A stretch of DNA of 64,000 bases from Silene latifolia (GCF_048544455.1 NC_133537.1:312810238-312874237), one strand, 5' to 3'; positions 21,579 to 34,112 are shown, counted from the first letter of the stretch. Numbers and translations are program-made. Notes: a model not told the origin generated them from the letters alone.

Positions 21579-21741
21579 AATGAACTTCGTCCCGAAGTTC
21601 GCACACCCAACAACTAACCCGAAATCCCCATATAAAATAATACATATGCAAAAGTGTGCACTAACACGCGAAATTCCTTAATAAACTTGTTTTGTGACAT
21701 ACCATCACCATAAAAAGAAGGTTACGTCCCCGTAACCTAAC

Positions 21742-22733
21742 TCATACCTGATTAAAAAGTTGTGGGTACATCTCTTTCATCTTATCTTCCGCTTCCCAGG
21801 TTGCTTCCTCGACATTATGGTTAGACCACAAAACTTTTACTAGCACAGTCTCCCCATTTCTTGTCTTTCGTACCTTCCGATCAAGAATTTCTTTGGCAAC
21901 TTCCACATAACTCAAAGATTCATCCATCTCTATGACGTCTGGCTCAAGTATGTGAGAGGGATCACTCACATACTTCCTCAGTTATGACACATGAAACACG
22001 TTATGAACTCTCGCTAGAGCTGGAGGTAGCGCCAACCGATAAGCCTCTTCCCCAACTCTATCAGTAACCTCATACGGTCCTATATATTTCTGGCTCAGTT
22101 TACCTCTCTTCCTAAACCTCATGACACCCTTCATTGGTGACACCTTTAACAGAACCTTATCCCCAACTGAAAATTCCATGTCGCTCCTCTTCAAATCAGC
22201 ATAGCTCTTTTGACGATCCTGAGCTGCTCTCATTTTCTGACGGATAATGTGCACTTGCTCTACCATCTCCTGAATCATTTGAGGCCCCAACACTACTGAA
22301 TAACTCACATCATCCCAACACACAGGACTTCTGCATTTCCTCCCATACAAAGCTTCAAATGGCGCCATCCCAATACTAGCATGATAGCTGTTATTGTATG
22401 AAAATTCTATCAAGTCCAATCTATCTTCCCATGATCCACCAAATTCTAGTACACAAGCTCTAAGCATATCCTCCAAGGTTTGGATAATTTGTTCAGTTTT
22501 CCCATCTGTAGCTGGATGGAAAGCAGTACTCATCTTTAAGGTCGTACCCATAGCACTCAGTAACTCCTGCCAAAATCGCGAAAAAATTTCGAGTCCCTAT
22601 CAGATACAATATCCTTAGGCACGCCATGTAATTTCACTACACACTTGTAATAAGCCTTTGCTAGCTCAACTTTGTTCCAAGTATCCTTCATGGGTATGAA
22701 ATGAGCACTCTTAGTAAGGCAGTCCACCACAAC
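21742..22733 (-). pseudogene. Integrase core C-terminal half plus chromodomain, with stop and frameshift
   Basis: Residues from the integrase core (HPATDGKTEQIIQTLEDMLR) through its C-terminal GPY/F-type region (QKYIGPYEVTDRVGEEAYRL) lie at 21982-22551. The chromodomain (YVEVAKEILDRKVRKTRNGE ... LVKVLWSNH ... ATWEAEDKM) lies at 21742-21969. The chromodomain would tether integrase to modified histone tails and direct insertion into heterochromatin. A TAA at 21982-21984 separates integrase from chromodomain in frame, probably a CAA-to-TAA change. A one-base loss in a T run near 22586-22591 breaks the frame upstream. I judge these to be recent lesions in an otherwise well-kept gene. Confidence 0.88.
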
Positions 22734-25304
22734 TCATATCATGTTATTTCCTTTCTGTGTACGAGGTAACCCCACAATAAAATCCATGGAAATACTTTCC
22801 CACTTCCATTCTGGTACATCTAAGGATTTCACTTTATCTTGTGGTCTTTTATGCTCTCCTTTCACTCGCTGGCAAGTCAAGCATCGCACCATGAATTCTG
22901 CCACCTCCTTTTTCATACCCGGCCACCATAAGGTCTTCTTAAGATCTTTATAAAGTTTATCTCCCCCCAGATGCACAGAATAAGGAGTATTATGTGCCTC
23001 AGTCAAAATATTCCGCTTTAGCTCTTCATCATCTGGTACACACCATCTCCCTTTGAATCTTAGGCTACCATTTGTGTGAATTTGGAACCTTGATGGCTCT
23101 CCCCTCTCTACAATGGCACGCCAACAAACCAACCTCAAGTCAACACTCTGTTTTTCGCGAATTTCTATATAAAGTTCTGGTTCAATGGTTAAATCACTTA
23201 CTACATCCCCCTTTATGATCATATAAATGCCCATCCTTTTTACTTCATCTCGCAGCCTAACTTGTGACATAGCCATACATAAAGCATGTACTAATTTCCT
23301 GCTTAACGCATTAGCTACCACATTTGCTTTACCTTCGTGATAGATTATTTCCATGTCATAGTCCCCGATTAGTTCAATCCATCGCCTCTGTCTCATATTA
23401 AGCTCTTTCTGAGTATAAATATATTTCAAGATTTTATGATCAGAGAATACCTTGAAGGTTGCGCCATACAGGTAGTGCCTCCACAGCTTCAATGCAAAAA
23501 CCACTGCTCCCAGTTCCAGATCATGAGTTGGGTAGTTTTCTTCATAAGGCTTCAGTTGACGCGAAGCATATGCGATAACTTTTCCATTCTGCATCAACAC
23601 GCAACCCAGTCCATTTTTAGAATCGTCAGTGTATACCTCAAAATTCTCGCTTCCCTCTGGCAAGGCCAAGATAGGTGCCGAAGTTAAACGATCTTTCAGG
23701 GTGAAAAATGTTGTTTCACAAGCCTCATCCCAGGTGAATCGATTCTCCTTCCTCATTAATGTCGTCAGTGGTTTAGCTATCTTTGAAAAGTCCTTGACAA
23801 ACCTTCGGTAATACCCAGCTAGACCCAGAAAACTTCTCACTTCAGCAACATTCTTTGGTGCTTCCCACTTAGACACCGCCTCAATCTTGGTAGGATCAAC
23901 AGAAACTCCCTGCTTGGATACCACATGACCAAAGAATGCCACCTTCTCTAACCAGAATTCACACTTACTCAACTTGGCATAAAGCTGGTTATCTCTCAAA
24001 GTTTGCAATACAATCCTCAGATGCTCCGCATGCTCCTCCATGTTCTTAAAGTATACCAAAATATCATCGATAAAAACAACGACGAATTGATCAAGATATG
24101 GATTAAATACCCGGTTCATTAGGTCCATAAACACTGTCGGTGCATTAGTTAACCCAAAAGGCATGACCACAAATTCATATTGTCCATATCGAGTTCTGAA
24201 TGCTGTCTTTGGTATATCTTCATCCTTTATCCTCAGCTGATGGTATTCCGATCTCAAATCGATTTTGGAGAATACCCCAGCTCCACTCAATTGATCAAAG
24301 AGATCATCAATACGTGGTAGAGGATATCTGTTCTTAATCATGGCATTGTTCAACTCTCTGTAATCGATGCAAAGTCTTAAACTCCCATCTTTCTTCTTTA
24401 CGAATAGAACTGGTGCACCCCAGGGCGATACACTTGGTCTGATATGCCCCTTGTCAAGCAACTCTTCTAGCTGTTTCTTCAACTCTTCCAATTCTTTAGG
24501 TCCCATGCGGTAGGGAGCCTTAGAGATAGGTCCCGTACCAGGCCTTAACTCCACACTGAAATCCAGGTCCCTCTTCGGTGGTAACCCAGGAATCTCCTCA
24601 GGAAATACATCAGTAAACTCGCACACCACTGCTATGTCTGTCGCATTCAGTGTCTCAAGGCTTTTATCCCACACATGACATAAGATCATTGGGCACCCCT
24701 TTCTCCATAAAGACTTGAAGGTAGTTGTTGATATAAGCTTTATTCTTGGTTTCACTACAAATCCCTTATATGACACTCTAACTCCTTTAGGTCCCTTAAT
24801 AGACACTTTCTTCTGATGACAGTCAATATGGGCTCTATATGCACTCAGCCAATCCATCCCAAGTATAATTTCAAATCCCCTCAAAGGAAAGTCTATAAGG
24901 TTAGCAGAAAACATAACTTCTCCAATCAGGACTGACACATTTTTATACACTTTTCGACACTTAACTGACTCTCCAGAAGGTATTAAGACATCATCCGTTA
25001 TATCCTCATAATTACTTAACCAAAAGGTCCTAGCATGTTCACTAGATACGAAAGAATGGGTCGCTCCCGAGTCGTACAAAACAAAAGAAGGTATGGAGTT
25101 AACTAGAAATGTACCATTAACCACGTGTGCGTCATTCTCTGCAGCTTCTTTCCCCATCACAAACAGCTTACCACTTGATTTACCATCATTCTTAACTGTG
25201 CTAGCCGAAGTAGTTGGCTTGGCACTACTAGCTTGATTTCCTCCATTTCCTGATTTCTGGTATGATCCTCCGTTGTAGAGACTCTGATTGTTGTTGTAAT
25301 TACC
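22734..25304 (-). pseudogene. Protease, reverse transcriptase, RNase H and integrase N-terminus of the chromovirus
   Basis: The same frame as the 3' part of gag continues here past a TAG (25305-25307). The longest open part is 808 residues (22734-25160): aspartic protease with [11 protein letters not shown] near residue 30; RT with [19 protein letters not shown] and the catalytic FIDDILVY in the middle; RNase H starting [13 protein letters not shown], where the usual Asp-Ala-Ser is altered; and the integrase HHCC zinc region ending [11 protein letters not shown], followed by the first catalytic Asp in [14 protein letters not shown] at 22734-22736, probably from TGG, cuts integrase. These activities copy the RNA to cDNA and insert it. 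Only two stops interrupt more than 800 codons, so the copy is young. Confidence 0.9.
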
Positions 25305-25307
25305 CTA

Positions 25308-26308
25308 ACTCCTCTGATTGTTGTACTGGCCTGAGGGCCTGTTACTAGCATAACTCGGTGCTGGTGTGCGATAACCACCATGAGCTCCTCCTACATTCCC
25401 ATTCCGTGGTGCACTCCTGCACTCGAAAGCTCGATGACCCATCTTCTGACAGTTATAGCATTGCCAAGTGTGAATAGACCCTTGGCTCCTGGTCCCATGT
25501 TTGTTGTAACCCTTTGACTGGCTCGCTCCTCCAGCTGAATATGATTTGAACTGATTGTAGTGTGGCTTCTTACTAGTCGCGCCACCCTCACTGGTTGTTT
25601 CGACCTTTCTCTTTTCTCCCCTTTCCTTTTTATCTTCCTTAAGCATACCGGCTATCCTCTCGGAGTTACCTGATCTCTAGTATACCTCTTCAACAGTAGT
25701 TGGCTCCCCTGCTACGAGCCTCTTCTTAATCTCTATGGATAGCCCCCTTCAAATTTAACAGCTAGCATCTCTAGCCCCATATTCAGATCGCTTACATACT
25801 CTGCCAACTCCTGAAAATGGTTATGGTATTCCTCCACTGTCATCTTTTCAGTCATCTTAAAAGTATCAAATTCTGACCTCATCCTGCTGCGAATATGCTC
25901 AGGTACAAAGGTATTCCTTAGCAACAATTTGAAGTTTTCCCAAGGAATATAGGCTTCCCCCATTTCCTTGTAATCATCTCTCATCCCCTCCTTATTTCTG
26001 CTCCACCAAAGCCTTGCCTTCCCTTTCAAATAGTGAGCCGCCTGATCTACTTGAAGTTTAGCTGGGCAATTTAGTAATTCGAATAAATCATCGAATTCCC
26101 TACACCAGTCCCCTAGCTGCAAAGGTTCACCTAACCCGTCATATTTAGCAGGCATATGACGAGCTACAATCGAACTCATCTTTGCTGCATCCACAGTTGA
26201 TGCTTTCTTTGTGTTTTTCAGCGCCTCTTGTAGCGCCTCATTCATTTGAATCAACCTATCAACCTCCTCTTGAGACATGGTTGTGGGTTGGGACTTCTTT
26301 GGAGGCAT
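25308..26308 (-). pseudogene. Gag of the chromovirus (capsid and CCHC knuckle), broken
   Basis: Starts MPPKKSQPTTMSQEEVDRLI at 26308. The capsid domain lies at about residues 45-190, with LQLGDWCREFDDLFELLNCP, ARLWWSRN and VEEYHNHFQELAEYV. The first frame ends at 25733 after a frameshift; a TAG follows ~25680; and the frame reopens at 25646 with a Lys/Arg-rich linker and the knuckle CYNCQKMGHRAFEC. This last frame runs without a shift to the TAG at 25305-25307 and then on into protease, so gag and pol were originally a single reading frame. The ATG is chosen because it begins the domain and follows the leader. Confidence 0.88.
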
Positions 26309-26419
26309 TCTCTTGTTTCTATGACATTAACAAACGTAAGCTTTCGCTTATTAGACCATCTCGTATCAAAAGAAATAAAACTTGTATATTAGTCTCATCT
26401 TGTTTGTATGGCTTGGTGC

Positions 26420-26420
<1 letters not shown>

Positions 26421-26454
<34 letters not shown>
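26421..26454. repeat. (AT)n microsatellite
   Basis: About 34 bp of uninterrupted TA repeats in the chromovirus leader, ~115 bp before the gag ATG on the minus strand. Confidence 0.95.
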
Positions 26455-26460
<6 letters not shown>

Positions 26461-26538
26461 AATAGTCATCCATCATATTGCTAGGCAAAAGTATCTAATA
26501 ACTACAGCACTCGTAGAAATCTCCCACACGTACTGGTT

Positions 26539-26695
26539 GTCGATCGACAGGCCGAGTATGTCGATCGAAACACATACAAAGTCGATCGACTTTGTCAATC
26601 GACACAGGAGCCACGTCTAAGTTTTCGAGCCAGTGTCGATCGACCCCTAAAGCTCGTCGATCGACGGTCTGTAACACATCCCCATGTCGCTCGAC
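26539..26695. repeat. GTCGATCGAC palindrome cluster 3 (leader)
   Basis: Full or one-mismatch copies start at 26539, 26560, 26581, 26594, 26635, 26656 and 26686. Three successive intervals that matter are exactly 21 bp (26539-26560-26581 and 26635-26656). The cluster lies outside the LTRs, so it is not merely a by-product of LTR duplication. Confidence 0.85.
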
Positions 26696-27158
26696 AGACT
26701 GCAATAATTGTTAGACATGTGCACAAATACTAATCCGAGAACATAGTTCATTTTTTTTTATACAAACATTTCACAATTTGATCATCTCCACAAATCTCCA
26801 CGTTATACAGTTCAATCTATCAATTCTCATAACTCATCGTCCTCAACTTTCGTACCAAGTGTTATCCTTCATTCATTTATATACGCATCTTTCAGTACAA
26901 TAACTTCAACACTTCTTACAAATCCATAATTAACACATTATAGCAATTAAACCACACTTAACATCCACGCTAACTACCCATGCTCTCATCTCACCGTAGT
27001 GCCCGGTTCAAAGCTAGCAGGGTCGTAGCTCAAGTTAAGGACGTCTCCCTAACCAAGCTATCTAGGGTTCCTACTTGTTTCTACCCGGATTCCATTTTTA
27101 ATTGACTCACCCTAGGTTCGTTCTTATTCATTGGTTATGCCCAAGGATCGTAAATGCT

Positions 27159-27169
27159 CTCTGATACCA
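27159..27169 (-). promoter_or_regulatory. Primer-binding site of the chromovirus (tRNA-Met)
   Basis: TGGTATCAGAG on the minus strand, three bases after the 5' LTR terminus. Confidence 0.9.
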
Positions 27170-27172
27170 CTT

Positions 27173-28870
27173 TGTAACACACCCGTTTAGGAAGGAGCCT
27201 TAACAAGGCATTCCCGACTAAATGAGAGTGTTACCATCTCGGAATAACCGAGGTAGTGAAGTACAAAGTATAAACAAATCAATGGTACTTTAATAAATAA
27301 ATTAAGTCAACTAAAATAACTGTCAAAGCGGCATACAACTCTAAACCAAAGCAATGAAATGTAAAGTTTACAACTCTATTAATCTCAAATGTAAAACCAA
27401 TGTTTAAGGACTCGTGAGAACTTGACCCAAGCTCCATCAAGTCGCGATCGTCCACTCCCCCAAGCACAGCATCAGAATACAGCTACTAGCGTGTACCTAT
27501 TTTATTTACTGTTCCCCATCCAATCGGAAATTATTGAATGGATCAACACAGGCCACCCGAAAACTGGTGACAAATGACACAAGACATAAACATGTCAACC
27601 ACTAGTTGAGTAGGGACAAAATAACATAAACATAAATAACCCAAAACATAAGATATGATAACTAATAGCTGCAATAATATTAAAATAACCAACCATCGAA
27701 TAAATACCAATCTCCCGTCGTATACGGGTCATCTATCACACCTGTCAGCAAGTATGGCACAACTCCCTTAACACCGTGCTCATCTCATCTCATACTGGCA
27801 CAACTCCCTTAACACCGTGCCCCAATCAACCAAACGGTATATATAAATAAGCACAATTATATAAACGACGTCTAACACATGAAAGGTAATAATATACAAA
27901 TGATAACAGTAACAACAGAATCCAACATAACCCGCTGAACTAGGTATGTCGATCGACAGGTACCCTCTGTCGGTCGACCTCTGCAACCACTGTCGATCGA
28001 CCTATGCTGAATGTCGATCGACCACCTGTATATGTGTCGTTAGACACCTCGAATTACAACAGTAACTCATTCATGATTAACGATACGGCAATTCAATTTC
28101 ACAATATGATTGGATACAAATATCAAAGGTGAGTAGGGAAATCCCTACCTGTAACAATTCCGCAAAAGCTATAGCAAAAGATGGATTAGAACCGCTCCTC
28201 TACGAATCCGCTACCTAATAACGATTATAGCAATAAATCAATCAACACAAGTCATGATTACGGATTTAACGAACAAACCCAATGCCCTCGTTCTCCTACT
28301 GTCCAAGTAAGGCTATAAGCAAACTCAATTTATTGTTCAACTATATGTAATTCTTAATCGATCCCCTCATCTCGACGAGGGCACAAGAATACTACGTAAT
28401 AATATAGCAATATGACTCATGAGGACCGAATAACGAAATTACTAGAACTTACAAATATTGGGGTGTGAATTAAGACGGACTGTCGTTCGAGTCCCGTTCA
28501 ATCCCTTCTTCACTCGGCCTTCGATGGTACAGGATGTCGATGTGTTTGTGTTTTTGTTCTTAACTGATAAAAGGGTTTATGAATGATAGGGATGGGGTTT
28601 ATATATGCTTAAGTTTAGGATTAGATTAAGAAGCAATTAAAAATAAACAAGCCCATAACCACCCGTCTAACACCATGTCGATCGACCTCAACCCCATGTC
28701 GATCGACAGCCCTGATAGACGAGCACAACACACTATGTCGATCGACCTCAGCCCCATATAGATCGACAGCCCTGATAGACGAGGTCACACAACACATTAT
28801 AAATTCAGTATACAAAGGCACTCACTTATACATGACGAGCTTACTAGTCTTATGAATACGGGGTATTACA
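27173..28870 (-). repeat. 5' LTR of the chromovirus
   Basis: 1698 bp. It matches the 3' LTR closely by eye, with scattered single-base differences and fewer copies of one short internal repeat. Palindrome clusters lie at 27948-28022 and ~28676-28770. Confidence 0.92.
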
Positions 28871-28909
28871 GTTTATTAAGAATATATATTTTATATGGAT
28901 ACAATTATA

Positions 28910-29045
28910 CTCCCTCTCATCCAAACCAAAGGTAACACTTGATTTTTAGCACTATTCATGGTCGTAGGGAATTTTTGATATTACTCTTAATCTATAAGAC
29001 AAAATATAGTCATGTGAGATCTTGTTTGATTTATCGACATGAATG
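28910..29045. mobile_element. Stowaway-like MITE, left part (split by copia)
   Basis: Starts CTCCCTCTCATCCAAACC after a TA dinucleotide (28908-28909). It continues after the copia insertion at 37241. The joined element would be ~257 bp with mirrored ends and a TA duplication (37362-37363). Confidence 0.85.
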
Positions 29046-30021
29046 TGTTGGGGCTGGTGTCCTCTACAGTTAGTGCAATGACATATAAATCTCTAAAAGG
29101 ATCAAAGGGTATACTTTTTTATTATTATCAGTTGGTCCACGTTTATCAATAACGGTTGGCTTGCTAGATAAGTTTGACGTTATTGTCATACTGATGGCGG
29201 TGATCAACTGGTCCCTAAAAGTCACACCTATAGGATACGTTTGAGAGATGTGACGGTATGAAAATACAGTCATGTTGATGCCTAATATGACTAAGCAGTT
29301 AGTCGAAGTTATTGACTAATAATTAGTCAAACGTGATGTTGAGATAATTATTTAATACAGATTAAATAATACTGGCTAATGTGAATTAAGCGGTTAATTC
29401 GTAAATTGAATATAAACGATTATATTTAATTAATGTATATTGAATTAATTATACAATATTGTCATTGTCGGACAAGTATTAATATATCGACTGAGTCATG
29501 TTACTAGTTGATATTTTAATAACCGATGACGATTTATAATAAAATCCCGTCATATACATTTTAGCATTTTGAGTCAGACCACGAGTTAAAAATAAGGAAG
29601 AATTGGAAAGCCCACTCCCTCCCCAATGTACACGGTTTGGACCGAAATGGGACAAAAAGGAGAGCTTCTCTTCTTTTTGACTAAAGGCATTTCATTTGCA
29701 CACAAAAAAATTAGGTTTTGGAGGCATTCTCTCTGAAACCTAGATCTCACATCGAAAACCTCACAAAAACTCTCTCAATATTGCAAGGCAATTAGAGAGT
29801 ACTTTCTAGCACAAGGGGCATAGTCTCAGACGGTCTTGGGTGCAACGATTAGGAGGAAATCTATATTGATTTCTGTTCTTAGGCCGCATTCACAAAGGAC
29901 CCGAGGTTGATTCTTATACCTTTATCGTTTCTCTTGTATTTTTCGTTTATGACAATAATCACATGTTAAAGTTACGTTATAGTCCTAAAATTTAAGGGTT
30001 TTATACGGATATTTCCCTACA
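29046..30021 (+). repeat. 5' LTR of the 29.0 kb copia
   Basis: Starts TGTTGGGGCTGGTGTCCTC and ends CCCTACA two bases before the primer site. The first 521 bp (to 29566) recur as the 3' LTR; the remaining 455 bp are unique to this end. Confidence 0.85.
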
Positions 30022-30023
30022 AG

Positions 30024-30035
30024 TGGTATCAGAGC
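30024..30035 (+). promoter_or_regulatory. Primer-binding site of the 29.0 kb copia (tRNA-Met)
   Basis: TGGTATCAGAGC, a perfect match to the plant copia primer site. It defines the true 5' LTR end. Confidence 0.92.
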
Positions 30036-31820
30036 GAGGCCACGTAAATTTTTCATTGTGATTTTCATTAAACGATTTGAATCGATAATTTTCTTTGCAT
30101 AGAAAACCGTGAGGCCGATTGTTTTACACGGCTGCTTCAATTTTTTTGAGCATTGAAAACCGTGACCTGCAAAGCTCTCGGCTGTTTTAATTTTTTTTTG
30201 CATTGGAAGCCGTGCCATACGGTTTATGTCTGATCAGACGATGTTTTTGTTTACGATTTGTTCTTGCATATTGTTATCATAATCCGTCTTTTTAGCAATA
30301 TGTTTTGGTTTTGACAATTGTAGATTTAATTCTATACGGATTAGGTTTAAATTTGCATTTGGTTTTATTTTGTCAAATCGTATTCACGGAGGTTTTGGCC
30401 GCGCTGAAATTTTGAAGCCGCTGAAAATATTTTTTTTTGCTCCTTTTTGCTCTTGGCAGGAGCAGCATAAAAAAAAAAATCTCGTTTTTTTTTTTTCAGC
30501 CGTGCTGTTTTTTTTTTTTTGTTCTATTTTTTTCGGCCATAACATGTGCATAATACGGATTTTATGCATTCGCTTGATAGTGAAACGGTTCACTCACGTA
30601 CCATTTAGTTATTTTAAAGCAATTTAAAGTAACGGATTATCATGAATTAAAATTAAGTTGATAGAAGCGGTTTTGTCACATAATTTTAATTGTTAAAAGG
30701 TGGTTTGGATAAATTTAACATAATTACGGAATTATGTCACGAATAAATTTTATTTTAGTTGATGCATTTTTATTTATTTATCGTTACTTTTGAATGCCAT
30801 GAATGTTTTTTTTATTACGTATTTAATTTTACAAACGGTTGTAACTTAGTGTGGCCTTAGTAGAACGTGTTACCGTAATGATGGAACACGGTCTTGGTTG
30901 TATTATGAGATCTCGCATCTCCGTTTTGTTTTTTTTCTTGTAATTACAGTTTTAATTTAGAATGTAAATAGGTTTATATTTTGTAAATTTTAAATTGTAA
31001 TTTTGAGAAGATCAAAGATGGAGATCGGATGCTCACTCCCGCTGCATGGACAAAGATGGAACATCAAGACAAGCTTCTCGGGTCCAACGGTGGATTCCAA
31101 AGTTGTTTTATGTTCTTTTTACTAGGATAGGCCACACTAGGACTTTTATTTACGTATTGCATTTTTATTTATGTTTTCATCGTAACGATAGTTTGCATCA
31201 TATTCCGCCTAAAACCAAACCACCTAATAATTGCATGAAAACTGACTCATATAGAGGTCACGCGTTAGTTTTCTTTGATATACAGATATCACACGTTTTT
31301 ACTTAAGCCATCACCTAAGTTAATTCATTCACGTAATGCTAGTTTTTCGTTCACTTAAAATGAATTAAAACTAAGTTGATGGGATCTTCCTCGTATAACC
31401 AAAAATTGAGAATAGTCTTTATAGGTCAAACTCCAATGAATCCCTTCTTCGTCGGTAGGCATAATATGACCCCTTCTACGTCGGGTAAGTTGGAACTGAT
31501 TGACCTGTTTTATCTCAACACTATGGTCACTCGTACGATCCTGTGATTATGGTGGACTATAGATAGGATTTACGGAAATCTATCGACCAAGAGTTCAAAC
31601 GGTAGAACTAGCTAAACAGTTGGCTTATCAATTTACGGAAATTGAGTCTTGGGATCACTTGTATTATTCTTAAGGGAGATCAATTATGCAAGTGCAATGA
31701 GTCTACACGTTAAAATGAATTTTAAATAGACTTAAATCACCTCGATGAGTTGCTTATTTCGTTTTGTTTTTCCTTTCTTTTTCAGTGTAGATCACGATCA
31801 TTTAAACTGCTAATAACAAA
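30036..31820 (+). other. Long leader of the 29.0 kb copia
   Basis: About 1.8 kb without a credible gene. It includes three related blocks at 30050-30230, each a 'GAAAACCGTGA'-type phrase followed by a T-rich run, and homopolymer T/A tracts at ~30430-30530. The ORFs in the tracts are low-complexity artefacts. Confidence 0.65.
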
Positions 31821-32951
31821 ATGGTTGGCCGTGCTAACGACCCAATGCCAAGTGCCATATTGGACCGTGAGTCCTGGCTTCGGATTTTCATGAATCAGAT
31901 GAATCAGTCTACTTGACTGAAGAATGATGGATCAAACTTCGCGGAATGGGAGGCGGCATTACGGAATGCTGCCATTGCTGACGGGAAGCTCAAATATCTG
32001 GTTGAGCCCATCCCGTCAAACCCAGGCCCCACGGCTGGAGCTAACGAGATCGCCAAGTATAGCGATTTCGTCATGGAAGCGGGTGCGATTAAAAACGTAC
32101 TCATTTTTGCAATGGAATCCAATTTGCAGAAACGCTTCATAGCCCAAGGTGCAAACAAGATTTTCACCACGCTCACTAAGGAATTCTCGAAAGCACCGAG
32201 AATCGTGACCTATGAGCATACATGTCGCTTCTTTGAGGCGAAACTCCAGAAGGGCCAACCGGTTAGCCCACACATTCTCAGCATGATTGAGAATGTCGAG
32301 AAACTGGAGGCGCTTGATTGTAAAATCAGCGAGAACATTGTGATTGACCGCATGCTTCATTCACTCCACGATGGTTTTGCGCTCTTTAGAGCCAATTACT
32401 ATATGAATGATTTGAAGAAAAGTCTTCACGAACTACACTCCCTTCTCGTACAGACCAAGAAGGACATGAAGTTTAGTGGGAGCCTGAAACAGGATGTTCT
32501 CGTTGTGTCAAACAAGGACAAGGGTAAGGGCAAAGCTCAGGCAGACCTAGCAGTAGGTAAACCGAAGTTTAAGAAGTCGGGATCAGGTAAGAGTGGGCCT
32601 GGTGAGTCGAGCACCTCATCAGGCGCGACAAAGAGCAAGACTGGTAACATGGAATGCCATCATTGCCACAAGACTCGGCATTGGAGGCGTACATGTCCTG
32701 TATACCATGAGGACATAAAGGCAGGTCGCGTTAATCCTGTTGGTATGTCTTCTTCTTCTTCTTCTTTTATTCATATGATTGAGATTAACCACGCAAGTTA
32801 CGGAACTTGGGTCTTGGATCTTGGTTGTGGTTCTCATCTGTGTAATCATGTGCGGGGCCTCCGAAACATCGAACCCCTCGTAAAGGGTGAGGTGGACTGC
32901 GTGTCGGGAATGGAGCACGAGTGGCTGCCGTCTCGAGGGGAACATATGTGA
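31821..32951 (+). pseudogene. Gag and protease start of the 29.0 kb copia, broken
   Basis: ATG at 31821 opens MVGRANDPMPSAILDRESWL. An in-frame TGA at 31914-31916 interrupts it, after which the same frame is open to 32951. The copia Gag (UBN2-like) domain runs through NDGSNFAEWEAALRNAA and TCRFFEAKLQKGQPVSPHIL. A Lys-rich linker and the knuckle CHHCHKTRHWRRTC follow. The protease motif reads WVLDLGCGSHLC, where the usual Asp-Thr-Gly is Asp-Leu-Gly, which would inactivate the enzyme. A frameshift after 32890 destroys the rest of protease. It resembles the gag at 52713 and 9803, so the copia families here are related. Confidence 0.87.
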
Positions 32952-33098
32952 TCCACTTCCTAGCGGATTTGAGTTATTTTTATATAATCGCTATTATGTA
33001 CCAGTCTTTCTAAAAACATTATTTCGGTTTACGCACTTGACAAACTTGGTTTTTCATTTATAATAGAGAATAATAGTTGCATTTTCTCATTACACGAT

Positions 33099-34112
33099 AT
33101 GATTTATGGCAAGGCAGTCTCCATGAACGGAATTTATGTTTTAGATCAGACCACCGAAATATTGCACGTAATGAATAAGAAGTTAAAGGTTGGTGACAAA
33201 GATCAAACTTATCTATGGCACTGCCGTATGGGACACATTAATGAGAAACGCGTTAAACAGCTCATACAGAATGGAGCTATCTCGGCCTTTGATTTTCAAT
33301 CATTTGGCACGTGTGAATCATGTCTCATTGGTAAGATGGCTCGAATTTCCTTCAAAGGTGTTGGAATGCGCTACGCCGACCTATTAGGACTCATACATAC
33401 GGATGTGTGTGGACCTATGTCAATCACCGCACGAGAAGGCTATAGGTACTTCATCACTTTCACGGACGATTTAAGTAGATATGGCTATGTCTACTTAATG
33501 AAGCACAAAAGTGAATCCTTTGAGAAATTCAAAGAATACCAGAATCGGGTCTGTAACCAACTGGGTAGAAAGATTAAAACACTACGATCGGACCGTGGTG
33601 GCGAGTATCTTTCTCACGAGTTTGATCAACACCTTAAGGATTGTGGGATTGCCTTACGATTAACTCCACCTGGAACACCTCGGTTGAATGGTGTGTCCGA
33701 ACGGAGAAATCGAACACTACTTGATATGGTTCGATCCATGATGAGTCACACCGTGTTGCTCGATTCATTATGGGGTTATGCTCTTCACAATGCTCTAATA
33801 CTTAATCAAGTCCGTCTAAAGTCTGTTGACAAGACTCCATATGAACTATGGAAGGGAACGGTCCCTAACTTGTCCTTTATACGGGTTTGGGGCTGCGAGG
33901 CTTATGTCAAGTGGAGACACGAGGATAAGCTCGGACCGCGATCGGTCAAGACATACTTTATAGGTTATCCTAAAGGAACACTTGGTCATTACTTCTATTC
34001 GCCAACCGAACAACGTGTATTTGTTGCGGCTAGTGCGACATTCTTAGAGAAGGAATTTCTCGAGAATGCGAAGAGTAATAGAACCTTCGAGTCATCGGAG
34101 ATTCCGAACTAA
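33099..34112 (+). pseudogene. Copia integrase (GAG-pre-integrase zinc region plus catalytic core)
   Basis: A 337-residue frame. The HHCC zinc domain includes LWHCRMGHINEKRVKQL and CESCLIGKM. The DDE core has IHTDVCGPMSI (first Asp), TFTDDLSRYGYVYLMK (second Asp region) and SERRNRTLLDMVRSMM (Glu). The C-terminal part, VWGCEAYVKWRHEDKLGPRS, is the usual copia post-core motif. It ends in a TAA and is followed, in another frame, by RT. Integrase would insert the cDNA and make the 5-bp duplication seen here. The domain looks intact, but upstream breaks mean it cannot be made from a normal polyprotein. Confidence 0.9.

Larger units (their letters stand above)
26309..27158 (-). other. Leader of the chromovirus
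   Basis: Untranslated region between the primer site and gag. It contains an (AT)n run at 26421-26454 and a third cluster of GTCGATCGAC palindromes (26539-26695). I see no credible gene. Confidence 0.75.
19820..28870 (-). mobile_element. Complete Ty3/gypsy chromovirus (Tekay-like) with mutated ORFs
   Basis: 9051 bp bounded by similar LTRs (19820-21563 and 27173-28870) and by a perfect 5-bp target duplication, GTTTA, at 19815-19819 and 28871-28875. On the minus strand the order is 5' LTR, tRNA-Met primer site, leader, gag, protease-RT-RNase H-integrase, chromodomain, polypurine tract, 3' LTR. The integrase-then-chromodomain order and the LTR start TGTAATACCCCG indicate a chromovirus, most like Tekay. 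The coding region carries a handful of stops and frameshifts, so this copy cannot make its full polyprotein. Confidence 0.93.
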
